Assembly: GCA_029265615.1 (NCBI GenBank)
Contig: JAJUIB010000001.1
Span: 62,001-126,000 of the forward strand
Length of the DNA stretch: 64,000 nucleotides
Direction of reading: 5' to 3'
DNA from: Spirochaetota bacterium
GTDB taxonomy: Bacteria; Spirochaetota; Spirochaetia; Treponematales; Rectinemataceae
Position numbers and translations under genes: made by a program. Shown in pieces: positions 9,341-16,659 of this stretch (the first letter of the stretch is position 1; each line of letters starts with the position of its first letter). Below the pieces are notes generated by a model. It worked only from the letters and a program-made list of their open reading frames with translations, was not told where the DNA came from and made no database searches.

Positions 9341-9860
9341 GAGGGCGGGCCGCGTCGCCGTCGCCTGCGTTGCTCTACCCTTCGGGGCAGAAACGTAGGC
9401 GGAGGAAAGTCCGGGCTCAAGAGAGCGCAGCGCCGGGTAACACCCGGGCGCGTCGACGAAGGCCGGTTCCTCGGGAGCCGGTACCCGGAGACGCGACAGA
9501 CAGCGCAACAGAAAGTAAACCGCCCTTTGTGGCTCGCTTGTACGATACCGCGTGCGGTGCGAAAGCGCCTGAGCGCAGGTCGGAGAGCGAATATGCCGCT
9601 CGGGGTAAGGGTGAAAGGGTGGGGTAAGAGCCCACCGCGCTTCCGGCGACGGAAGTGGCACGGCAAGCCTCGCTGCGAGCAAGGCCACGTAGCGGAGGGT
9701 GACTCGCCCATCGCCAAGCCCCATAGGGGCTTAAGCTCCGCAGGGGCTTGACGAGATCCGCGGGTAGGCCGCGTGGAAGCCGTTGGGCGACCGACGGACG
9801 AGATGGATGGCGACGGCCCCTGAACAAGGGGTACAGAACCCGGCTTATAGGCCCGCCCTC
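9341..9860 (+). ncRNA. rnpB: RNase P RNA (bacterial type A, expanded)
   Basis: The catalytic RNA of RNase P, which removes tRNA 5' leaders. The universal 5' core, GAGGAAAGTCCGGGCT, is at 9402-9417. The internal core (GGGTGAAAGGGTG followed by GTAAGAGCCCACC) lies near 9609-9636. The 3' core, ACAGAACCCGGCTTATAG, is at 9833-9850. The P1 helix is a perfect 11-bp pairing of 9341-9351 with 9850-9860, and a T-run follows, giving the probable end. At about 520 bases it is well over the usual 350-410. Two extra segments stand out: a hairpin-rich insert about 9450-9500, and the P15-P17 region about 9665-9770, with two adjacent hairpins near 9717-9749. Open reading frames drawn across it are shadows. 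Confidence 0.95.
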
Positions 9861-9979
9861 TTTTTTTATTGGCCGTTCCGCATCGCCGCGGGACGGCCGC
9901 ATCGTCTTATCGGGGCGCAGGCGACATTGACGGCGGACCTTCGCTCGTGGTACAAGGAACGGACTACCGGGTGTCGTGT

Positions 9980-10021
9980 GCCTGGTATCTGGTATCGGGT
10001 GCTTCGCGCCTCGCACCAGGC
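9980..10021 (+). other. Hairpin in the leader before the TPR gene
   Basis: Between rnpB and the next gene lie about 180 bases without a gene. GCCTGGT (9980-9986) pairs with ACCAGGC (10015-10021), with an inner GGTGC/GCACC pairing as an alternative, followed by GTTTTAA. It could be a weak terminator or a leader structure. A second hairpin, ggccgttcc/gggacggcc, lies near 9872-9899. Confidence 0.35.
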
Positions 10022-10042
10022 GTTTTAAGGGGCCGCGCCGCA

Positions 10043-11023
10043 ATGATGGAATCCTTCTCACGGACACTTGACACGTACACGGGGAGCTATGTTGCCCGCC
10101 GTCGCCGTCGCCGTCTCCTCGTTGTCGCGCTCGCCTCCCTCGTTCTTCTTGCGATCGTCGGTGTCGGTGTACTGCTTGTGCGCCCCGATGGCCCCTTGGG
10201 CGGTGCGTCCAAACCCATGCCCAAACGCGAGCTTCTTGCGAAGTTCCAGGCCCACGACTGGGATACGGTGCTTGCCGCAAGCGAAACGGCGCTTGCCAGT
10301 TTCCCGCTTGATCCGTTTTACCTCGGAATGAAGGGTTTGTCCTCGTTCTACAAAGCGATCGAGCTTCCCGAAGGGGAAGAGCGGACGGTGCTCATTGATC
10401 AGGCGGTCGCCGCGCTCAGAAAGGCACTCGTCGCCGATGAGCGAACGTCTCGCGTGCTACCGCGCGCCGAATTCGAATACGTTCTCGGCAAGGCGTATTT
10501 CTGCAAAGGCGCCGCCTACTACGACGGCGCCGTCAAATGGCTTGAATCCTCCATTCAAGACGGCTACCTTGGCCCTGATAGCAGGGAATACCTCGCGGTG
10601 GCCTACGCGGGGATCGGCGATCGCGCCGCCGCGATCCGCAATTTTGAGGCGGCTTTGCAACGGAGCCGTGCCGACCTCCTCCTCCTCGCGGCGGCACGCG
10701 CCTACAAAGACTACGGGCAGGCTGATCGCGCTGAATCACTACTCCTCGAAGCACTTGCGACAAGCCAGGATGCGCTTGCGCGCGAAAAGTGCCGCTATGC
10801 GCTCGCTGACATTTACGGTGAGCGTTCCGAGGACGCCAAGGCCGAGGAGCAGCTCATGCTTGCGCTCAAGGAAAACGCCGAATCCGCCGAGGCGCACTAT
10901 CGCCTTGGCCTATTATACCAGAAGCGGGGCGATCCGGTGCGCGCCCGCGCGGAATGGCGCCGTGCTGTCGCGATCGATCCCATGCACACGGCCTCGCGCC
11001 AGAAACTCACCGAGAAGCTTTAG
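10043..11023 (+). CDS. Membrane-anchored TPR protein upstream of mreB
   Basis: 326 residues from ATG 10043; AAGGGG lies 11 bases upstream, while the frame further 5' is non-coding leader. An arginine-rich patch (RRRRRR) precedes one membrane helix at about residues 28-48, so the N-terminus is inside and the bulk is periplasmic. From about 65 to the end there are tandem tetratricopeptide repeats ([41 protein letters not shown]). TPRs bind other proteins. It is followed by mreB after 22 bases, so it is probably part of the elongation operon, perhaps as a scaffold. That role is inferred from position only. Confidence 0.85.
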   Translation: MMESFSRTLDTYTGSYVARRRRRRLLVVALASLVLLAIVGVGVLLVRPDGPLGGASKPMPKRELLAKFQAHDWDTVLAASETALASFPLDPFYLGMKGLSSFYKAIELPEGEERTVLIDQAVAALRKALVADERTSRVLPRAEFEYVLGKAYFCKGAAYYDGAVKWLESSIQDGYLGPDSREYLAVAYAGIGDRAAAIRNFEAALQRSRADLLLLAAARAYKDYGQADRAESLLLEALATSQDALAREKCRYALADIYGERSEDAKAEEQLMLALKENAESAEAHYRLGLLYQKRGDPVRARAEWRRAVAIDPMHTASRQKLTEKL

Positions 11024-11045
11024 TTCCGACGGAGGTATCCCCATC

Positions 11046-12089
11046 ATGGCCACGCGCTCGTTTTTCGACTCCCTCTCGCTCGACATCGGCATCGATCTTG
11101 GCACATGCAACACGCTCATCTACGTCCGCGGGAAGGGCATCGTCGTGAACGAACCCTCGGTCGTTGCGGTCGAACGAGGCACGAACAAGGTGGTCGCCGT
11201 CGGTTCCGAAGCCAAGCGTATGCTCTGGAAGACTCCTGGCGACATCATTGCCAAGCGGCCCTTGCGCGACGGTGTCATCGCCGACCCCGACATGACCGAA
11301 AAGATGATCAAATACTTCATCCAGAAGGTCATCTCGCGGCGCTTTTTTGTGAAGCCCCGCATGGTCATCGGCGTCCCCTCCTGCATCACGAAGGTCGAGG
11401 AAAACGCAGTTGTCGACTCGGCCTACAAGGCGGGCGCGCGATTTGTCAAGGTGATCGCGGAATCGCTTGCCGCTGCCATCGGCGCCGACATCCCGATATC
11501 GGAGCCCGCGGGGCACATGATTTGTGACATCGGCGGCGGTACGAGCGAAATATCGGTTATCTCCCTCAAGGGCATGGTGGTCACTAATGCCATCCGTGTT
11601 GGAGGCGACGAATTCGACGAGGCGATTATCAAGCACATCCGCAATGTCCATAACCTCATCATCGGCGAGCAAACAGCGGAGCGGCTCAAGATCGAGATAG
11701 GCAATGCAAGCCCCGACAAGGTCATCGAGAAGGTGGAAATCAAAGGCACGGACGCAATCACCGGGCTTCCGCGCAGGCTCGAAATTGATTCGGTCGAGGT
11801 GCGCGAGGCGCTCCAAGAGCCGGTCACTCAGATCGTCGAAGAGATCAAGAAGACCCTCGGCCAGACGCCGCCAGAGCTCGCCGCTGATATTGTCGAACGC
11901 GGAATCGTTATGGCGGGAGGCGGCTCCCTCCTCAAGGGTCTTCCCAAGCTCGTCGCAAAAGAGACGGGCGTCCCCGTCATTCTCGCCGAACGCCCTCTTG
12001 AGTGTGTCGCGATCGGTGCCGGCAAGTATTTCGAGACCATGCGGAGCCAGGATGGCTCGCAGAGTGTCTACGACAGTCTGAATATCTAG
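11046..12089 (+). CDS. mreB: Rod-shape-determining actin homologue MreB
   Basis: 347 residues from ATG 11046, with GGAGG at 11031-11035. Actin-fold nucleotide motifs are clear: phosphate 1 [14 protein letters not shown], phosphate 2 [15 protein letters not shown] and the adenosine motif [15 protein letters not shown]. It polymerises under the inner membrane and guides the elongation machinery encoded next (MreC, MreD, PBP2, RodA). This is the second gene of a tightly packed operon; its stop is 4 bases from mreC. Length and motifs are normal. Confidence 0.98.
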   Translation: MATRSFFDSLSLDIGIDLGTCNTLIYVRGKGIVVNEPSVVAVERGTNKVVAVGSEAKRMLWKTPGDIIAKRPLRDGVIADPDMTEKMIKYFIQKVISRRFFVKPRMVIGVPSCITKVEENAVVDSAYKAGARFVKVIAESLAAAIGADIPISEPAGHMICDIGGGTSEISVISLKGMVVTNAIRVGGDEFDEAIIKHIRNVHNLIIGEQTAERLKIEIGNASPDKVIEKVEIKGTDAITGLPRRLEIDSVEVREALQEPVTQIVEEIKKTLGQTPPELAADIVERGIVMAGGGSLLKGLPKLVAKETGVPVILAERPLECVAIGAGKYFETMRSQDGSQSVYDSLNI

Positions 12090-12093
12090 TGCG

Positions 12094-12981
12094 ATGCCAG
12101 GATACCCCAAGGCTCGGGACCCCGACCGCATCCGACGCCTGGTCCCGATTGTTCTGCTCGCAGCGAGCCTTGTGACGCTCACCGTTTCGACGCGAAGCCT
12201 TGTGGGCATGCCCGAGCGTGTCGGTTTAACGGTGCTCGGATTCTTTCAAAAAGGGTTTTCCGCCATTGGCGATTTTGTCGCAGAGACGGTTGCGTCGATC
12301 GCCGAACTTAGGCGCCTGCGCGCGGATTATGACGAGCTTGCGCGCAAGCTCGAGGCCTATACAAACCTCGAGCGAGGCGCCGCGGAGCTTCGCGCGGAAA
12401 ACGAGCGACTCAAGGTGCAGCTTGGGTTTTCGCAGAGCCTACCTTATGAACGGATCCCCGCTCGCATCGTCGCCAAGGATCCTGAAAACCTCTACGCCAC
12501 TTTTATGATCGACAAGGGGGTCGAAGCCGGCATCCGCAAAAACATGCCGGTGATCGCCTTCCAGGATGGCATCGAAGGGCTTGTCGGCCGGGTGCTCGAA
12601 GTCGGCCGTGGATCGAGCGTTGTCGTGCCGCTTTACGATGCAAGCTCCTATGTTGCGAGTCGTCTTGCGTCAAGCCGCTATGAGGGGCTTGTGACGGGAC
12701 AGGGCAGAGCAGATGCACCGCTGCTCCTCCGACATGTCAAAAAGCGCGCAAAGGATGAAACCCAGTTTGGAGATCTCGTGGTCACGACCGGCTTTGAGTC
12801 GCTCTATCCCGCTGACATCGCGGTGGGCCGCGTAAAAAAGCTCAAAGTTCTTGAGTACGAAACCTCCGTGGAGATGGAGCTCGAGCCGGTGCTCGATTTT
12901 TCCCGTCTCGAATATGTGTTCGCCATTCGTTCCATCGCGCCCGACACAGGAGGGCGAACGTCCCCAGGCGGTACGCCATGA
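12094..12981 (+). CDS. mreC: Rod-shape-determining protein MreC
   Basis: 295 residues. One N-terminal membrane helix (about 14-32) is followed by a coiled coil (about 65-105, ELRRLRADYDELARKLEAY) and the beta-rich MreC core (about 120-275, DKGVEAGIRKNMPVI, GLVGRVLEVG, VVTTGFESLYPADIAVGRV). It bridges MreB filaments to PBP2 in the periplasm. There is no clear ribosome-binding site, so it is probably coupled to mreB. It overlaps mreD by 4 bases. Confidence 0.95.
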   Translation: MPGYPKARDPDRIRRLVPIVLLAASLVTLTVSTRSLVGMPERVGLTVLGFFQKGFSAIGDFVAETVASIAELRRLRADYDELARKLEAYTNLERGAAELRAENERLKVQLGFSQSLPYERIPARIVAKDPENLYATFMIDKGVEAGIRKNMPVIAFQDGIEGLVGRVLEVGRGSSVVVPLYDASSYVASRLASSRYEGLVTGQGRADAPLLLRHVKKRAKDETQFGDLVVTTGFESLYPADIAVGRVKKLKVLEYETSVEMELEPVLDFSRLEYVFAIRSIAPDTGGRTSPGGTP

Positions 12982-13484
12982 TACGGACAGTTGTGCTTTC
13001 ATCTTTTCTTCTTATTGTCTGCTCCTTCGTCCAGTCCACCTGGCTTGGAGCAATCTCTGTGCTCGGCGCCACGCCGGACCTGGCGCTCCTCGTGCTTATC
13101 TGGGTCTCGTATAAAAACGGTCTTGTCGAGGGGCCCGCTTCGGGATTTATCGCAGGTCTTGCGGAGGATGCCATATCCGCATCGCCGCTTGGATTCAATG
13201 CCTTTATCAAAACCTTTGTCGCATCTCTCTCGGGCCTGCTCCATGGGACGTTTTTCATCGACAAGGTATTTTTTCCCCTGCTCCTCGGCGCGGCGGGAAC
13301 CCTCGTCAAAGCGCTTGGCGCCGCGGTACTGTCGCTCCTCTTTGGCGACCGTGTCCAATCCTACGATTTCCTCGATCGTCGCCTGTGGATAGAAGCCGCA
13401 TATAACGCCCTCGTTGCACCTATAGTCTTTCTCCTCCTGTCGCGCGCCAAGCGGCTTCTGATCACGGAGTCGAAACGCGCATGA
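12978..13484 (+). CDS. mreD: Rod-shape-determining membrane protein MreD
   Basis: 168 residues with four to five hydrophobic membrane segments, including a first one within residues 1-20. The length, the composition, a conserved-looking GPASGFIAGLAEDAIS segment (GxxxGFxxGLxxD in this family) and the position between mreC and mrdA with 4-base overlaps on both sides identify it. It is the inner-membrane partner of MreC. Confidence 0.93.
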   Translation: MIRTVVLSSFLLIVCSFVQSTWLGAISVLGATPDLALLVLIWVSYKNGLVEGPASGFIAGLAEDAISASPLGFNAFIKTFVASLSGLLHGTFFIDKVFFPLLLGAAGTLVKALGAAVLSLLFGDRVQSYDFLDRRLWIEAAYNALVAPIVFLLLSRAKRLLITESKRA

Positions 13485-15349
13485 ACCACAGCTCGGCGAA
13501 TCCAGAAGCAAGCCCCAAGCGCCGCACAGAGCTTCTTGCGCTAGCTTCTCTTGCGCTATTTCTCGTCTATTCCGCCTACCTTTTTTATCTCCAGGTCGTG
13601 AAGGGAAACGAGTACCGGAACAAGGCGACCACCATCGCTCGCCAGTCACGCATCATCCCGGCACAGAGGGGAGAGATCTACGACCGCGACTACCAGCTGC
13701 CCCTCGTTCTCAACACCGATTCCTTCGCGGTGGACCTCGTGCCTGCTGGCCTGCCTGCCGCCCGCCGCGACGAGGTGTTTGAGCGCCTCGCCCAGACGCT
13801 TGGTATCCCACTCGAGGAACTGCGACGCCGCGTTCCTCCCGCCTACTATCACCTCTATCAGCCAATCGAAATCGCAGGGGCGGTTGGGTATGGCACCGTT
13901 GCGAAAATCGCCGAGCGCCTCGACGAATTTCCGGGCGTTTCCTGGCATGCCAAGCCGGTGCGAAACTATCTCGAAACCGGCTCGCTGTCCCAGGTGATTG
14001 GCTACGTGGGCGATATAACCAAGGACGAGCTTAAGCTCCTCTATAATCAGGGATACCAGAGCGGTGATGTCATCGGCAAAGCGGGGATCGAAAAACAGTA
14101 CGATCTCGTTCTCAGGGGTAAGGATGGTCGCGAGTATCGCGTCGTTGACGTGCGCGGCAAAAGCGTCGACAGCGGTCCATCCACCGTCGTGCCGCCGACC
14201 ATGGGAAGCAATGTCGTACTCACGATCGACTCGCGCCTCCAGCGCATCGCGGAAAAAGCCCTGGGGCAGCGCATGGGTTCGGTAGTCGTGCTCAAGCCCG
14301 CGACGGGCGAGGTGCTTGCGCTCGTCTCCTATCCCTGGTACAACCCCAACCTTTTCACGGGGCTCGGCGCAGGCAATGCCTATGCGCGCCTTCTCGCCGA
14401 TCCCAACACACCACTCATCAATCGAACCATTCAGTCGAGCTACCCGCCTGCATCGACGTTCAAAACCGTGCTTACGGCGGGTATCCTCGAGGAAGACGCC
14501 TTCCCGCCTGACAAAAAGGTGCTCTGTCAGGGGGCGGTCACCTATGGCGACCGCGTATTTAACTGCCATATCAAGCGTCCCGGCCACGGCTGGCTCGACC
14601 TTGAAGGTGCGCTTGCCCAATCCTGCGACATTTATTTCTGGCAGGTGGGGCGGGACAACCTTGGCGTTGAACGAATTGTTACTTATGCGAAGGAATTTGG
14701 CTTTGGCAAGTTGACGGGCATCGATCTTCCCGGTGAAATCGAAGGTTTTGTGCCGACGCCGCAGTGGAAGGAGCGCCGATTCCACGAAAAGTGGCTGGGC
14801 GGTGACACGATGAATCTTGCAATCGGCCAGGGCTACACGCTCGTGACGCCGCTCCAGGTCGCCGACATGATGGCGATGATCGTCAACGACGGGGTCGTCT
14901 ATCGGCCCCATGTACTCAAAGAACTTCGCGATCCGGCTTCGGGCGCGGTTATCCGCCGCGTTGAGCCCGAGACGATACTCCGGTCGCGCATCTCGCGCGA
15001 GACCTTCGCCGAGCTGAGAAGGGACCTTCGTTCGGTGGTCACTTCGGGCACGGTGCGCTTTCCGATGAGTACCAAGGCCGTCGAGGTCGCCGGCAAGACG
15101 GGCACCGCCGAGGTCGGCCTCAAGGACCGCTGGCACTCCTGGTTTGCCTCGTACGGCCCCGCAAGCGGTCCCGTGGAGGACATGATTGTCGTCGTGGTCA
15201 TGGTCGAGGCCTCAAACGCCTGGGAGTGGTGGGCGCCGTATGCCTCGAACATCATCTACCAGGCGGCATTTGCAAACCAGAGCTATGACGAGGCTGTCGA
15301 CAGCCTCGGCCTTCGCTACCTCGTACCGCGGCAGGAGCGGCAGGAATGA
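13481..15349 (+). CDS. mrdA: Penicillin-binding protein 2, elongasome transpeptidase
   Basis: 622 residues. One N-terminal membrane helix (about 17-37), the PBP dimerisation domain (about 60-240) and the transpeptidase domain (about 250-610). The catalytic motifs are intact: S325-T-F-K328 (nucleophile), S381-C-D383, and K539-T-G541. It cross-links peptidoglycan during side-wall growth as the partner of RodA, encoded next with a 4-base overlap. The SxN motif reads SCD, which is usual in PBP2. Residue numbers were worked out from codon positions. Confidence 0.97.
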   Translation: MNHSSANPEASPKRRTELLALASLALFLVYSAYLFYLQVVKGNEYRNKATTIARQSRIIPAQRGEIYDRDYQLPLVLNTDSFAVDLVPAGLPAARRDEVFERLAQTLGIPLEELRRRVPPAYYHLYQPIEIAGAVGYGTVAKIAERLDEFPGVSWHAKPVRNYLETGSLSQVIGYVGDITKDELKLLYNQGYQSGDVIGKAGIEKQYDLVLRGKDGREYRVVDVRGKSVDSGPSTVVPPTMGSNVVLTIDSRLQRIAEKALGQRMGSVVVLKPATGEVLALVSYPWYNPNLFTGLGAGNAYARLLADPNTPLINRTIQSSYPPASTFKTVLTAGILEEDAFPPDKKVLCQGAVTYGDRVFNCHIKRPGHGWLDLEGALAQSCDIYFWQVGRDNLGVERIVTYAKEFGFGKLTGIDLPGEIEGFVPTPQWKERRFHEKWLGGDTMNLAIGQGYTLVTPLQVADMMAMIVNDGVVYRPHVLKELRDPASGAVIRRVEPETILRSRISRETFAELRRDLRSVVTSGTVRFPMSTKAVEVAGKTGTAEVGLKDRWHSWFASYGPASGPVEDMIVVVVMVEASNAWEWWAPYASNIIYQAAFANQSYDEAVDSLGLRYLVPRQERQE

Positions 15350-16659
15350 GTTCGCTCAAAAAGACCTTCACCGATGTCGATCTTGCAATCATCGGCGCGG
15401 TCCTCGCGCTCATGGTGATAGGAATCCTATCGATATACTCGGCGGGCGTCACCGCCGAGGGGGTGCTTGTCTCCAAGGAGTATGTCAAACAGATCGCCTG
15501 GGCGGCGCTCGGCCTCGTGCTTATGGCGCTCGCCACGCTCCCCGACCACCAGCGCTACAGAGATTACTCGGTCTTCGTGTATGCGGCATTTCTCCTCATT
15601 CTCGCCTATACGCGGTTCTTTGGCCGTGTCGTCAACGGCGCTCGCTCCTGGATCGGCGTCGGCGAATTTGGCATTCAGCCCTCGGAGTTCGCAAAAATCG
15701 CGACCATCCTCGTACTTGCCCAATACCTTTCCGCCTCGGAACACGAAAGCTCTATGCGGCGGCTCGTGGTTTCGTTTGGCATCATCCTCCTTCCCGTCGG
15801 GCTCATCCTCTCCCAGCCCGATTTCGGAACCTCGCTCGTGTTTTTTCCCATCCTCATCTTTATGATTTTTGTTGCGGGGCTCGACCGCCGCTATATTCTG
15901 TTCATCCTTCTTTCGGGGCTCCTCACCTTCGCCTTCACGGTTCTCCCGCTTTGGGAAGAATATATTCTTCCCGCCCCCACGAAATTTCTTTTTCTCTTTT
16001 ATCGGGCCCCGTACGCCTATTATCTTGCGGGTGCGACGCTCCTCATCCTTGCCCTCGCGGCCTGGGGTTATGTTTCATATAAAAAGTCCTACTATTTCTG
16101 GATTGCCTATGCCTGTCTCGTTTTTGCCGGTTCGCTCGGAGCCTCGATGCTCGCGCACAAGGTGCTCAAGGAGTATCAGATCATGCGCCTCATCGTCTTC
16201 ATGGATCCCAGCATCGATCCGCGCGGCTCGGGCTGGAACATCCTGCAGTCCATCACGGCAATCGGATCAGGCGGCATGTTTGGCAAAGGTTTTTTGCAGG
16301 GGACGCAAAGCCATTACCGCTACCTTCCCCAACAGAGCACCGACTTCATTTTCTCCATCATCGCGGAAGAATGGGGCTTTGCGGGGGGATTTGTGGTTTT
16401 TGCGCTCTTTTACCTCATCCAGCGACGCTGTGCGGCGATCATTGTGAGCCTCCGCGACCGCTACGCCAGCCTTGTCGTGGCGGGCGTCATGGGCATGATC
16501 TTTTTCCATTTCCTCATCAACGCCGGCATGGCTATGGGGATCATGCCGATCACGGGGATTCCCCTCTTTTTCCTCTCCTACGGCGGTTCATCGCTCTGGG
16601 CCGTCCTCCTCGCCGTGGGCCTCGTCCTCGGCATCTCCGCCCGAAGGTATCGATCGTGA
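15346..16659 (+). CDS. rodA: Peptidoglycan glycosyltransferase RodA (SEDS family)
   Basis: 437 residues, polytopic. SEDS hallmarks include NGARSWIGVGEFGIQPSEFAKIA, the LSQPDFGTSLV segment, DPSIDPRGSGWNILQSITAIGSGG, and GTQSHYRYLPQQSTDFIFSIIAEEWGFAG. It polymerises lipid II into glycan strands with PBP2. It is longer than the E. coli protein (370) because of extra hydrophobic sequence at about 185-255, between the LSQPDFGTS helix and the DPSIDPRG loop, probably two more membrane segments. Its stop overlaps the next start (GTGA). Confidence 0.96.
   Translation: MSSLKKTFTDVDLAIIGAVLALMVIGILSIYSAGVTAEGVLVSKEYVKQIAWAALGLVLMALATLPDHQRYRDYSVFVYAAFLLILAYTRFFGRVVNGARSWIGVGEFGIQPSEFAKIATILVLAQYLSASEHESSMRRLVVSFGIILLPVGLILSQPDFGTSLVFFPILIFMIFVAGLDRRYILFILLSGLLTFAFTVLPLWEEYILPAPTKFLFLFYRAPYAYYLAGATLLILALAAWGYVSYKKSYYFWIAYACLVFAGSLGASMLAHKVLKEYQIMRLIVFMDPSIDPRGSGWNILQSITAIGSGGMFGKGFLQGTQSHYRYLPQQSTDFIFSIIAEEWGFAGGFVVFALFYLIQRRCAAIIVSLRDRYASLVVAGVMGMIFFHFLINAGMAMGIMPITGIPLFFLSYGGSSLWAVLLAVGLVLGISARRYRS

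Noticed and set aside
9646-9670. A sigma-54 promoter-like TGGCACGGCAAGCC
   Set aside because: It is part of the conserved RNase P RNA sequence, and the GC element spacing does not fit a -24/-12 promoter.
9417-10280. Open frames across the RNase P RNA on both strands
   Set aside because: The stretch carries all rnpB core motifs and the P1 pairing, so it is an RNA gene.
13646-15136. A 496-codon minus-strand frame opposite mrdA
   Set aside because: It mirrors the codon pattern of the penicillin-binding protein gene, whose catalytic motifs are intact; no independent domain is visible.
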